Part shown: positions 4,922 to 12,033 of the stretch, in pieces
How the letters are laid out: the number at the start of each line of letters is the position of its first letter
Numbering within the stretch: position 1 is the first letter of the stretch
Origin: Fibrobacter sp.
GTDB lineage: Bacteria > Fibrobacterota > Fibrobacteria > Fibrobacterales > Fibrobacteraceae
DNA length: 13,701 nt
Direction of reading: 5' to 3'
Assembly: GCA_021443065.1 (NCBI GenBank)
Contig: JABUUR010000148.1
Location: 1 to 13,701 of the forward strand
Notes under the pieces: model-generated
Databases searched by the model: none
Told to the model about the DNA's origin: nothing
Seen by the model: the letters and a program-made list of their open reading frames with translations, nothing else
Program-made: the position numbers and the translations under genes

Positions 4922-7315
4922 ATGGCGAATATCGTTGACGGTGCAGTTCTTGACAGGGAACTGAATAGGGAGCAGGCTGCTGCTGCAAAAAAGATTGATG
5001 GACCTATGCTGATACTGGCTGGTGCAGGCTCGGGAAAGACCCGCTGCATCACCTACAAGATTGCCCACTTGATTTCGGCCTACAATGTGGCTCCAGACCG
5101 TATCCTTGCTGTGACGTTTACCAACAAGGCCGCCCGCGAAATGAAGGACCGCATTCAGAAGTTGCTGAACGCCCGCCCCAACATCGCCTGGATGGGCACG
5201 TTCCATTCTGTGTGCCTTAGACTGCTGAAACTTTGCCTTGCCAGGGAAAACATCGTGGCCGCCATGGCCGGCCCCCGGGGCCGCTGGTACGACGGCAATT
5301 TTTCCATCTATGATGACGACGACCAGAAACGGATTCTCAAGGAAGTGCTGAAGAACGAATTGGGTGACGATGTTGACGCCGCCGAGGTGAAGAAACTCCA
5401 TGGGGCGATTTCGCGCTACAAGAATACGGTGCTGTACAAAGGAGGGGTCCCGCAGTTGCAGACTCCCGAGGTGGCAATGCTTCAGGCGGAGTTTGCAGAC
5501 CAGGAACGCTATGCCAGGCTCTATGGTGAATACCAGAAGAAACTCATGGAATCCAATGCCATGGATTTTGACGACTTGTTGTTCAACACGGTCATCATGT
5601 TGCAGAAATGCCCCGAACTTGCAAAGCAATTGGCCTACCGTTTTCAGTATGTGGTGGTGGACGAATACCAGGATACCAACGATGTGCAGTACGAATTGCT
5701 GAAATTGCTGATCAACGAGCAAAAGAACGTGACCGTGGTAGGTGACGACGACCAGAGTATTTACGGCTGGCGAGGCGCGAACATCAAGATTATCCGCAAC
5801 TTCCATCGGGACTTTGCCCCCGTGACCATCGTGAAACTGGAACGCAATTACCGCTCTACATCCAACATCGTGCGGGGGGCGGGTTCCGTCATTTCTCACA
5901 ATGTCCGCCCCGAGGGCATGGAGAAGGTGGTGTTCTCCAAGGAAGAGGCCGGCGACCTGATTCACGTGCGGCACTTCATGGACGACCGCTCCGAGGCAAG
6001 CACCATTGCAGACAACATTTACAGTGCGGGTGAAACCTTCTATTCGAAGACTGCGGTGTTTTACCGCACCAACGCCCAGTCCCGGGCCTTGGAAAAGGCC
6101 TTGAACGACCGTCGTATACCCTCGGTGATTTTCGGTGGAACCCGGTTCTGGGACCGCAAGGAAATCAAGGATGTGCTTGCCTACCTCAGGGTCCTTGCCA
6201 ACGAACGGGACGATGCCGCCCACCTTCGGGTTATCAATATGCCGCCTCGTGCCATCGGCAAGACTACGGTGGAATCCATTCTCGAAAAGGAACGCAACGG
6301 CGAAGGCTCCTTCTGGGAAATCCTTTTGACGGAAGCAAACTCCTTAAGCCGCGCCGCCCCGAAATTGAAAGGCTTTACGGACCTGGTGCTAGGCTGGAAA
6401 GCCCTGATTGCCGCCGGCGAAACACCTCTCCCTGTCCTTGCAGAAAAGATCATCAACGATACGCACTACAAGGAATATCTCCGCAAGGAAGACGAAACCA
6501 CCGCCGACGAACGCATTGGCAACCTGGACGAAATGGTAAACGCCATCCGCGAATTCGACGAAGAACATCCGGGGGCGACCCTGGAGGCTTTCCTGCAGGA
6601 CATATCCCTGCTTACCGATGGCGACAAGAAGGTGGATACCTCCAAGGGGATGGTGACCCTCATGACCATCCACATGGCCAAGGGCCTGGAATTCCACACG
6701 GTGCACATTGCCGGCTGCGACGAGGAAATCTTCCCCCTGGTCCGAGGCTCCATGACCATGTCCAGCCACGAGATGAACGAACAGATGGAAGAGGAACGCC
6801 GCCTGTTCTATGTGGGCTGTACACGCGCAGAAAAAAAACTTTATCTGTACCATGCGGAACGCAGGTTCTTCCAGGGCAATATCCGGCCCTTCGCCCCTTC
6901 GAGATTCCTCAAGGAACTGGACCCTTCCGTGGTGGACTTTATCCCGTGTGCCGACCTTGGGTATGGTGGCTTCAGGAATGAATTTAATCAGGGCGGCTTT
7001 AATCGACCGCGGCCCTTTGCAAACTCTGTCCGGCCTGTGTCCAACTCCATCCGAAAGAACGACAGGCGGATTGTGTACAAGAATCCGGTCAAAGTGCCTG
7101 CCCCGGCAGTCCCCAAGGGGCCTCGGGTTGTCTTTGACGAGTACAGCGAAAATCCCTACCGTCCGGGAGTAAAGGTTCGCCACACCAAGTACGGGATAGG
7201 CACCATCGTGAACTGCTCGGGCTCCGGAGATAACGCACGGGTGGATGTTCGTTTTGGAGACGGCACCACGAGGACCATCGTGCTCAAGTACGCCTCGTTG
7301 CAAATCGTGGGTTAG
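4922..7315 (+). CDS. pcrA: UvrD/PcrA-type superfamily 1A DNA helicase
   Basis: ATP-driven 3'-5' DNA helicase acting in nucleotide excision repair, removal of blocks to replication and, in some bacteria, plasmid replication. 797 residues, slightly longer than the usual 720-750. SF1A motifs are complete: Q motif LNREQ near the N-terminus, Walker A AGAGSGKT at 33-40, motif Ia TFTNKAA, Walker B VVVDEYQD at 244-251, motif III GDDDQSIYGWRGAN, motif IV ERNYRS, motif V TIHMAKGLEF at 582-591 and motif VI YVGCTRAEKKL at 630-640. The end (about 749-797) is a small SH3/Tudor-like domain, KVRHTKYGIGTIV then VDVRFGDG, typical of PcrA and UvrD and used to contact RNA polymerase. A basic, flexible segment precedes it. 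The ATG at 4922 has GGAG at good spacing. It appears to be transcribed alone, between a terminator and the gatC promoter. Choosing pcrA over uvrD is only a naming preference. Confidence 0.93.
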   Translation: MANIVDGAVLDRELNREQAAAAKKIDGPMLILAGAGSGKTRCITYKIAHLISAYNVAPDRILAVTFTNKAAREMKDRIQKLLNARPNIAWMGTFHSVCLRLLKLCLARENIVAAMAGPRGRWYDGNFSIYDDDDQKRILKEVLKNELGDDVDAAEVKKLHGAISRYKNTVLYKGGVPQLQTPEVAMLQAEFADQERYARLYGEYQKKLMESNAMDFDDLLFNTVIMLQKCPELAKQLAYRFQYVVVDEYQDTNDVQYELLKLLINEQKNVTVVGDDDQSIYGWRGANIKIIRNFHRDFAPVTIVKLERNYRSTSNIVRGAGSVISHNVRPEGMEKVVFSKEEAGDLIHVRHFMDDRSEASTIADNIYSAGETFYSKTAVFYRTNAQSRALEKALNDRRIPSVIFGGTRFWDRKEIKDVLAYLRVLANERDDAAHLRVINMPPRAIGKTTVESILEKERNGEGSFWEILLTEANSLSRAAPKLKGFTDLVLGWKALIAAGETPLPVLAEKIINDTHYKEYLRKEDETTADERIGNLDEMVNAIREFDEEHPGATLEAFLQDISLLTDGDKKVDTSKGMVTLMTIHMAKGLEFHTVHIAGCDEEIFPLVRGSMTMSSHEMNEQMEEERRLFYVGCTRAEKKLYLYHAERRFFQGNIRPFAPSRFLKELDPSVVDFIPCADLGYGGFRNEFNQGGFNRPRPFANSVRPVSNSIRKNDRRIVYKNPVKVPAPAVPKGPRVVFDEYSENPYRPGVKVRHTKYGIGTIVNCSGSGDNARVDVRFGDGTTRTIVLKYASLQIVG

Positions 7316-7335
7316 CCGCCTTTTGCAAGCAGTAG

Positions 7336-7367
7336 TTGACACATGTCCCGTTATTTTTTGCTACATT
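7336..7367 (+). promoter_or_regulatory. Candidate promoter of gatC-kdsB
   Basis: TTGACA at 7336-7341 is a perfect -35 hexamer. The best -10-like element, TACATT(G) at 7362-7367, follows after 20 bases, longer than the sigma-70 optimum but within the range seen for Bacteroidota-type promoters (TAnnTTTG). The gatC ATG is 29 bases further on. Confidence 0.5.
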
Positions 7368-7396
7368 GAATACCGTAACAAGTAAGTAGAGGCTTT

Positions 7397-7684
7397 ATGC
7401 TTGAACGTGAAGAAGTTTTGAAATTGGCAAAGTTGTCCCGGCTGAGTGTTTCCGAAGAAGACATCCCGGCCTTGAAGGGGCACCTGGACAAGATGCTCAA
7501 TCAGATGGAAGCCCTCAAGGCATTGAACCTTTCGGACGTGGAACCCATGACCGGCGTGGAAAACGGTGCGACAATTCTCCGTGAAGATGTCCCTGTCCAG
7601 GGCTTTTCGCTGGAAGAAGCCTTTGCCAACGCCCCCGCCGTGGAAAACGACCATTTCGCCATTCCCAAGGTCATTGGCGGTTAA
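7397..7684 (+). CDS. gatC: Aspartyl/glutamyl-tRNA amidotransferase subunit C
   Basis: Small subunit of the GatCAB amidotransferase, which converts Glu-tRNA(Gln) and/or Asp-tRNA(Asn) to the cognate amide form. It wraps around GatA and stabilises the GatA-GatB contact. 95 residues, exactly the family length. Family features are an N-terminal helix with LAKLSRLSVSEE, a second helix L-x-K-M-L-x-Q-M-E-x-L, the NLSDVEPMT turn, then LREDVP and the C-terminal A-x-x-x-E-x-x-x-F-x-I-P-K-V-I ending. AGAGG sits five bases before the ATG. gatA and gatB are not in the window, so this organism keeps gatC apart from them. kdsB follows after nine bases, probably in the same transcript. Confidence 0.93.
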   Translation: MLEREEVLKLAKLSRLSVSEEDIPALKGHLDKMLNQMEALKALNLSDVEPMTGVENGATILREDVPVQGFSLEEAFANAPAVENDHFAIPKVIGG

Positions 7685-7693
7685 TACGTAGCC

Positions 7694-8395
7694 ATGGCCG
7701 TTCACTGCATCGTTCCCGCCCGCATGGGTTCTTCCAGATTCCCAGGAAAGCCCCTCGTAAAGATCGCCGGCAAGGAAATGATTGTGCGAACTATGGAGCG
7801 GGCTCTGCTCGCGGAGTGCTTCGATCGCATCGTCTGCGCCACGGATTCCGAGGAAATTGCAGAAGTTGTTTGCAGGGCTGGTTTCGAGTTCCTCTTGACT
7901 GGCCCCGCCTTTACTGGTTCCGATCGCGTTGCCGAAGCGGCCAGAACCTTAAATTTGGACTTGGTAGTAAACCTTCAGGGCGACGAACCCTTGGTTGAAC
8001 CCGACGTCTTGGTCAATGTAGCCCGGGAACTGGAAAATAATCCCGAATGCTGGGTGACGGTGGCGTGCCCCCTGAATCCTGCAGAGGCCCAACTCAAGAC
8101 GGTAGTTAAAGTTTTAGTGAAAGATGGCCTTGCCGTAGACTTTACCAGGACGGTATCCGATGAGGAGGCTCCCCGCTGGTTCCAGCACCAGGGCATTTAT
8201 GCCTATTCCAGGCTGGCCCGCGACGAGTTCTCTTCCTTGCCGCCTTCGCCTTTGGAACTTGAGCGTTCCCTGGAGCAGATGCGTATCATGGGTCGGCGCC
8301 CTATTCGCATTGTTCAGAGCCCCTTCGCCTCCATTTCGGTGGATGTCCCTTCCGATGTGGCGGCGGTGGAACTTGCCCTGAAAAAATCCCTGTAG
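7694..8395 (+). CDS. kdsB: 3-deoxy-manno-octulosonate cytidylyltransferase
   Basis: Activates Kdo with CTP to CMP-Kdo for the inner core of lipopolysaccharide, so the cell probably has a lipid A-type outer membrane. 233 residues against about 245-255 for most KdsB. Landmarks are the nucleotide-binding PAR-x2-S-x-R-x-PGKPL at 8-21, AT-D near 49-51, GSDR at 75-78 (usually GTDR/GTER), NLQGDEPL at 93-100 (metal and substrate binding), HQGIYAY at 165-171, LELERSLEQMR at 187-197 and VDVPSD at 216-221. The segment between the FTR motif (150-152) and GIYAY is about a dozen residues shorter than in E. coli and lacks the usual IPW-x-R stretch. The start follows gatC closely, with no clear ribosome binding site, which suggests coupling. 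Confidence 0.92.
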   Translation: MAVHCIVPARMGSSRFPGKPLVKIAGKEMIVRTMERALLAECFDRIVCATDSEEIAEVVCRAGFEFLLTGPAFTGSDRVAEAARTLNLDLVVNLQGDEPLVEPDVLVNVARELENNPECWVTVACPLNPAEAQLKTVVKVLVKDGLAVDFTRTVSDEEAPRWFQHQGIYAYSRLARDEFSSLPPSPLELERSLEQMRIMGRRPIRIVQSPFASISVDVPSDVAAVELALKKSL

Positions 8396-8404
8396 TCCCG
8401 GCGG

Positions 8405-8424
8405 TATTCTTTCAGAATATTTTC
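8405..8424 (+). terminator. Weak terminator-like hairpin after kdsB
   Basis: TATTCT at 8405-8410 and AGAATA at 8414-8419 form a 6-bp stem with a 3-nt loop, followed by TTTT. It starts 10 bases after the kdsB stop codon. The stem is AT-rich, so it is weak and may not terminate. Confidence 0.3.
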
Positions 8425-8453
8425 TAAAAAATTGTTTACAAAACGGTTTTTAG
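8424..8453 (+). promoter_or_regulatory. AT-rich 30-bp inverted repeat upstream of comEA
   Basis: CTAAAAA at 8424-8430 and TTTTTAG at 8447-8453 are perfect 7-bp arms. The 16-bp centre contains TTGTTTACAAAAC, itself partly symmetric. The site lies 20 bases before the comEA ATG, where a repressor or activator would act. GGAAGG at 8463-8468 is the ribosome binding site. No match to a named operator is claimed. Confidence 0.35.
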
Positions 8454-8473
8454 AGAAATCTTGGAAGGGTTGA

Positions 8474-8947
8474 ATGAACGCACCCGAAAGAAAAGTCCTT
8501 TACCTCTCCTTTTGTCTGTTTGCGTTTGGGATTTTAGTCCGCCTGTTGCCCTGGGGGCTTCCTACGATAGAGAGTATCCAAATCGAGGATTCCGCCCCAC
8601 GCTTTGATGTGCAACCTGCGGCGATCGCAAGTGCCGTTGACGGAATCGTCCAAGAAAATTCCGCCATTGCGGACAAAATAACGGGGGAACCGGAGTCCCA
8701 AAACAGGGAAAAAGGTGGCAAATCCCAAGGGAAAAAGAAGAAAAAAGTGGCGTTGCCCTTGAAAATAAACACCTCCTCGGCGGAGGAACTTTGCGCCCTG
8801 AAAGGGGTCGGCCCCAAGCTTGCAGACAAAATTATTGCCCATCGGGAGGCCCATGGCCCCTTCAAAACGGCAAAAGACCTGGAAAAAGTACCAGGAATTG
8901 GCAAAAAAAAGTTGGAAAGTATATTACCAGGGGTAATATTTGATTAA
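8474..8947 (+). CDS. ComEA-like membrane-anchored helix-hairpin-helix protein
   Basis: 157 residues. One N-terminal hydrophobic segment (about 8-24) with no cleavage site that I trust suggests a membrane anchor. A linker of about 60 residues and a lysine-rich stretch (80-91) follow. The C-terminal 60 residues are a ComEA-type double helix-hairpin-helix DNA-binding domain: KINTSSAEEL at 97-106, ALKGVGPKLADKI at 108-120 and KVPGIGKKKLESI at 138-150. Family members bind incoming double-stranded DNA outside the inner membrane during natural transformation. Some similar short proteins have other or unknown roles. The pilM- and pilN-like genes directly downstream make a DNA-uptake pilus plausible, but no comEC or comF is in view. 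GGAAGG, five bases before the ATG, supports the start. An A8 run at 8903-8910 lies in the second hairpin. The last codons overlap a perfect hairpin. Confidence 0.8.
   Translation: MNAPERKVLYLSFCLFAFGILVRLLPWGLPTIESIQIEDSAPRFDVQPAAIASAVDGIVQENSAIADKITGEPESQNREKGGKSQGKKKKKVALPLKINTSSAEELCALKGVGPKLADKIIAHREAHGPFKTAKDLEKVPGIGKKKLESILPGVIFD
8921..8939 (+). repeat. Perfect 8-bp hairpin across the comEA 3' end
   Basis: ATATTACC at 8921-8928 pairs perfectly with GGTAATAT at 8932-8939 around a 3-nt AGG loop, ending six bases before the comEA TAA codon is reached. No T-run follows directly (TTGATTAAATTATTG), so it is a poor terminator. It could be an mRNA-stabilising or attenuating hairpin between comEA and pilM, or a protein-binding palindrome. 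Confidence 0.45.
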
Positions 8948-8984
8948 ATTATTGTTGTTAAAACTTATCTAAGTTGTTGATTAT

Positions 8985-9899
8985 ATGAGTGATACGAAGT
9001 TATACCTAGGTATTGAAGTCGGAGACGCCTCCCTGAAGGTGGCTCTTGTGGATTCTGTCGAACGCCGCGTTCTTAAGACCGCGATCCTGGAAACAGAAAC
9101 GAGCCCCCTGGCCGATGTCTATGCATTCGAAACCGTTCTCCAGGGTTGGATGGATTTCTGCCAGATTGGCAAGGTGGAATCTGTTTCCGTATGCATTCCG
9201 GCGTTCCGTTCCATAATTCGTCAGGTATTTGTACCTCCCGAGGCCGCAAAGGACCTGTCTGACTACGTACAGTGGTATATTTCGTTGATTACCAATGCCG
9301 ATGTGGGCGCCTACGTGGTGGACTACAAGATTCTTAACGGAAGCGCAAGCCTGGGCTATACCGTAATGGTGGTCGCGGTCCGACAGGAATGGATCGACAA
9401 TCTCCGCAAAGGCTTCCGTAACAAGAAACTCGCCCCGAAGGCCATGGACGTAGACGTTTTGTCCATGATGAACCTGATGGATTTCGCAGAAAAACTCAAG
9501 GACCTGGAATGCATTGTAAAGGCCGACTACGCCGGCGTGACCATGATGTGGATTACCAAGGATAACCTGCAGGCCTTGCGTTGTGTGTCTACCTTGTCCC
9601 TGGTGAACAAGTCCAGGGAGGAGGCTTACCAGATTCTGGCAGATGGCATTGCCGAGCAAATCGAACGTGCCCATGCCGAAAATGCGGCTATTGTTACAAA
9701 GCACATCCGCCTGTGCGGTGACATGGCTTCCGACCTGATGTTTGTGGAAACTCTCCGCACCAAGTTGACGGATTGCCAGTTGGCCCTGATGGATTCCTTC
9801 TCCAATCTCCGACTGCCTGTGGAAGCCGAAGATTCCATTGCCGTACTGAATTGCACCGCTGCAATCGGCGCCGCCCTGAACGTGATGGAGGGTGTATGA
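8985..9899 (+). CDS. PilM-like actin-fold pilus assembly protein
   Basis: 304 residues, rather short for PilM (about 350). The N-terminus has the actin-like nucleotide-binding turn LGIEVGDASLKVALV (8-22). Following elements match PilM order: a conserved strand and loop SVSVCIPAFRSIIRQVFVP, an Asp-Tyr strand YVVDYKIL, then VMVVAVRQEWIDNLRKGF and a strand-turn KAMDVDV, as in the PilM sub-domain with A-R-K-E. Later come an RLCGD motif and a C-terminal AAIGAALNVME helix. PilM sits on the cytoplasmic face, binds ATP and docks the N-terminal peptide of PilN. The segment normally reading D-I-G-A (phosphate 2) here reads KADYAGVTMMW, so nucleotide binding could be weakened. The gene starts 37 bases after comEA and overlaps pilN by ATGA (9896-9899). 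The ATG at 8985 is the natural start. The type II counterpart GspL is an alternative. Confidence 0.8.
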   Translation: MSDTKLYLGIEVGDASLKVALVDSVERRVLKTAILETETSPLADVYAFETVLQGWMDFCQIGKVESVSVCIPAFRSIIRQVFVPPEAAKDLSDYVQWYISLITNADVGAYVVDYKILNGSASLGYTVMVVAVRQEWIDNLRKGFRNKKLAPKAMDVDVLSMMNLMDFAEKLKDLECIVKADYAGVTMMWITKDNLQALRCVSTLSLVNKSREEAYQILADGIAEQIERAHAENAAIVTKHIRLCGDMASDLMFVETLRTKLTDCQLALMDSFSNLRLPVEAEDSIAVLNCTAAIGAALNVMEGV

Positions 9900-10897
9900 T
9901 TCACTTGAATTTGATTGATGCCGCCGAACGACTGGCGGTTGTCGAAACAGTTTCTCCCGTCAATATCACAAGTCTTGATGAGTTGTACAAAAGGAACAGG
10001 AAAAAGGCGTGGACCATTCTTGTAGCTGCTCTTTTTGCCGTGGTCGCCTTCACCTGCTTCCTCAGTGTTGCTGGCGTCCCCGGCCCGTTGCAGGGGCTTT
10101 TCCCCGAACCCTACTTGAACTTGATCGGTGCACAGGACCCGAGCCTTGCCAAGGCGAAGCAGAATCTGCAGGTTCCTTCCGAGGAAGAAATCGAGGCGAA
10201 GAACGCAGCCCTGGTAAAGCGTCAGCGTGAATCCATGACCGTAAAACAGGTGGTTGGCGAAATCAACCCCGCCGCCTTGTACAACAACAAGCGTACGGAC
10301 TATAACTCCTTCTTGCCTCTTGAAAAGATTTCTTTCCAGAAGTCTTCCCTGGGACAGTTCTTTGCCTTCATGAACACCGCCACTCCGGACGATGTGGGAT
10401 TCTCCTTATGCGTCTACGAGTTGCCCAACCATTTCTATGTTCACGGTTCGACCCGCAACCCCAGTTCACAGCGTAGTTTCCTTGAACGGGTCAAGTCCGT
10501 CAGTGCCAACTTCCGGTCGCCGTCCCTTGAAGAGGGGGCTCCTGCAACGGATGTCTCTGCCATCGGCCAGTACAACGTAGGTTCAGTCAACCTGAATTCC
10601 GTAAGCAGTTTCGTCCCTGCGGCAGAAGTTGCTACAGAAATCAAGTCCCTCAAGACCTTGGCTACGGCAAACAAGGTGCGCCTGTCCGGGCTTGAAAAAC
10701 CACAGGTCAAGGAAACCGGCGTGTATAAGCATTACTTCTACAGTGCCACGGCCCAGGCGGACTTTAGCGACTTGCAGGCTTTCGTTGCCGCATACGCCGC
10801 GTCTCCCTTGCGCCTGGGTGTCCAGAAAATCGAGATGAAGCAGGTCAAGAAGGCTCTGGTCACTACCATCCATTTCGAAATGTACGTGGCTCCGTAA
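9896..10897 (+). CDS. PilN-like inner-membrane pilus assembly protein
   Basis: 333 residues, bitopic. A cytoplasmic N-terminus starts MIHLNLID, matching the PilM-docking peptide of PilN (usually INLLP), with Asp in place of Pro. A single transmembrane helix at about 39-60 is preceded by KRNRKK, and a long periplasmic part follows. The membrane-proximal region (about 90-130) is charged and helical, as in PilN and PilO coiled coils. The C-terminus, from about 255, alternates strands and helices like the ferredoxin-like PilN/PilO fold. At 333 residues it is longer than most PilN (about 200), so the periplasmic part may do both the PilN and the PilO job. No separate pilO follows (rsmD does). The start is fixed by the ATGA overlap with pilM. 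A longer frame from 9773 only reads pilM out of frame. Confidence 0.72.
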   Translation: MIHLNLIDAAERLAVVETVSPVNITSLDELYKRNRKKAWTILVAALFAVVAFTCFLSVAGVPGPLQGLFPEPYLNLIGAQDPSLAKAKQNLQVPSEEEIEAKNAALVKRQRESMTVKQVVGEINPAALYNNKRTDYNSFLPLEKISFQKSSLGQFFAFMNTATPDDVGFSLCVYELPNHFYVHGSTRNPSSQRSFLERVKSVSANFRSPSLEEGAPATDVSAIGQYNVGSVNLNSVSSFVPAAEVATEIKSLKTLATANKVRLSGLEKPQVKETGVYKHYFYSATAQADFSDLQAFVAAYAASPLRLGVQKIEMKQVKKALVTTIHFEMYVAP

Positions 10898-10921
10898 ACG
10901 AGGCCCTGTAGACCCGTCCTG

Positions 10922-11476
10922 ATGTCCATTCGTATTACCGGCGGTAATTTCAGGGGCCGGAATGTGCCGTCTCCTGATACCTCTAAGACGAGGCCCACGG
11001 CATCCCGTACCAGGGAGGCTCTGTTCAACATTTTGCAAGGCGTAGAAAACTACCGCGTGTTGGATTTGTTCGCGGGCACGGGCGTTATGGGCATCGAGGC
11101 GCTTAGCCGCGGTGCTGCAAGCGTCACTGCTGTGGAAATGGCCAAGGTCCAGTCTCGCCTTGTTTTGCAGGCCTACAAAAGCCTCTCGCTTGAATCCAGA
11201 CTGAACTTGCTTGAAAAGAACGCCCTGACGCTGTCCAAGGAAGAACTTTGCAAGGAAGAAGGGTTCGACCTCATTTATGCCGACCCGCCCTTCAAGGACA
11301 TGGATTACCCTGACTTGCGCAACTTCTGGGAGTGGCTCAATCCCGGGGGTGTCGCCGTGTTCGAGGCCCCTACGAAAAGGCTTCCGGACTGGGCCAAGGA
11401 GGCGCAAGATTGCGATCTTTTGCAAATACGAAAGTACGGCGAATCTTCCCTGCTGATTTACCGCAGGCACTGCTAG
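10922..11476 (+). CDS. rsmD: 16S rRNA (guanine(966)-N(2))-methyltransferase
   Basis: Methylates G966 of 16S rRNA (E. coli numbering) with S-adenosylmethionine during 30S assembly. 184 residues against 198 in E. coli. The N-terminal signature is complete: RITGGNFRGR at 4-13, then TRPTASRTREALFNIL at 23-38. The AdoMet-binding motif LDLFAGTGVMGIEALSRGA spans 47-65, the acidic VE at 71-72 would hold the ribose, and the catalytic DPPF is at 121-124. The gene starts 24 bases after pilN, with no clear ribosome binding site, so it may ride on the comEA-pilM-pilN transcript. The stop is TAG. No irregularities were seen. Confidence 0.93.
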   Translation: MSIRITGGNFRGRNVPSPDTSKTRPTASRTREALFNILQGVENYRVLDLFAGTGVMGIEALSRGAASVTAVEMAKVQSRLVLQAYKSLSLESRLNLLEKNALTLSKEELCKEEGFDLIYADPPFKDMDYPDLRNFWEWLNPGGVAVFEAPTKRLPDWAKEAQDCDLLQIRKYGESSLLIYRRHC

Positions 11477-11508
11477 GGTGCTCCATTAAAATTTTGTAAA
11501 TTGTAGCT

Positions 11509-12033
11509 GTGAAATCCAAGACAGCAAAAAATGTTGCCGTGTTTGCCGGCTCCTTCGATCCCTTTACCGCAGGTCATCTGGATATTGCCCGCCGTGCCGC
11601 CGCGATGTTCGATGAACTGTATATTTTGGTGGCTGTAAATGCCACCAAGAAGTATTGCTTTTCTGCGGACTTTCGAAAGGGCCTTATTGTTAAGGCTTGC
11701 GAAGGAATTGGCAATGTCACGGTTGCCGCGTACGACGGTCTGACGACCTCCTTTATGAAGACGGTGGGTGCCAGGTACCTTGTGCGGGGTGTCCGCAACG
11801 GTTCCGACATGAATTACGAACAGTCGGTGGATTGGAACAACAAAATGCTGTACCCGGAATGCGAGACGGTCTACCTGTCTTCTTCCAGGGAACACCTTAT
11901 GGTAAGCAGTACCTTGGTCCGCGAACTCTTGAAGTGCGGCACCCCTGCCGAATGTCGCAGGCTCTTGAAACCTTACGTGCCTGCATGTGTCTTAAGCGAT
12001 TTGATAAACGAGTACAAGAAAATAAAACTATGA
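11509..12033 (+). CDS. coaD: Phosphopantetheine adenylyltransferase
   Basis: Transfers AMP from ATP to 4'-phosphopantetheine, the penultimate step of coenzyme A synthesis. 174 residues, about 15 more than E. coli CoaD. The nucleotidyltransferase motif GSFDPFTAGH is at 14-23 with the GH of the T/H-x-G-H signature intact. RGVRNGSDMNYE at 93-104 corresponds to the RG-x-R-x2-x-D-x-x-YE substrate loop, and SSSREHLMVSSTLVREL at 124-140 to the ISSS/VSSS-x-VRE motif. The start is GTG at 11509. No earlier in-frame ATG gives a family-like N-terminus, and the protein reaches the first strand (VAVFAG) after nine residues. TAAATTG lies six bases before the GTG. The stop overlaps the next gene's ATG (ATGA, 12030-12033), so the rhomboid gene is probably coupled to it. 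Confidence 0.93.
   Translation: MKSKTAKNVAVFAGSFDPFTAGHLDIARRAAAMFDELYILVAVNATKKYCFSADFRKGLIVKACEGIGNVTVAAYDGLTTSFMKTVGARYLVRGVRNGSDMNYEQSVDWNNKMLYPECETVYLSSSREHLMVSSTLVRELLKCGTPAECRRLLKPYVPACVLSDLINEYKKIKL

Noticed and set aside
4718..6223. 501-codon minus-strand frame opposite the helicase
   Set aside because: It spans the terminator, the promoter region and the helicase N-terminus, and has no domain. It is a codon-bias shadow.
8903..8910. A8 run in comEA (and a similar run near 6830 in the helicase) as phase-variation tracts
   Set aside because: Both are within ordinary lysine codons in conserved domains, and short A-runs are common. There is no evidence of slippage in the sequence.
9773..10897. 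374-codon extended version of the PilN-like protein
   Set aside because: The first 41 codons read the pilM 3' end out of frame. The INL-type PilN N-terminus starts at 9896.
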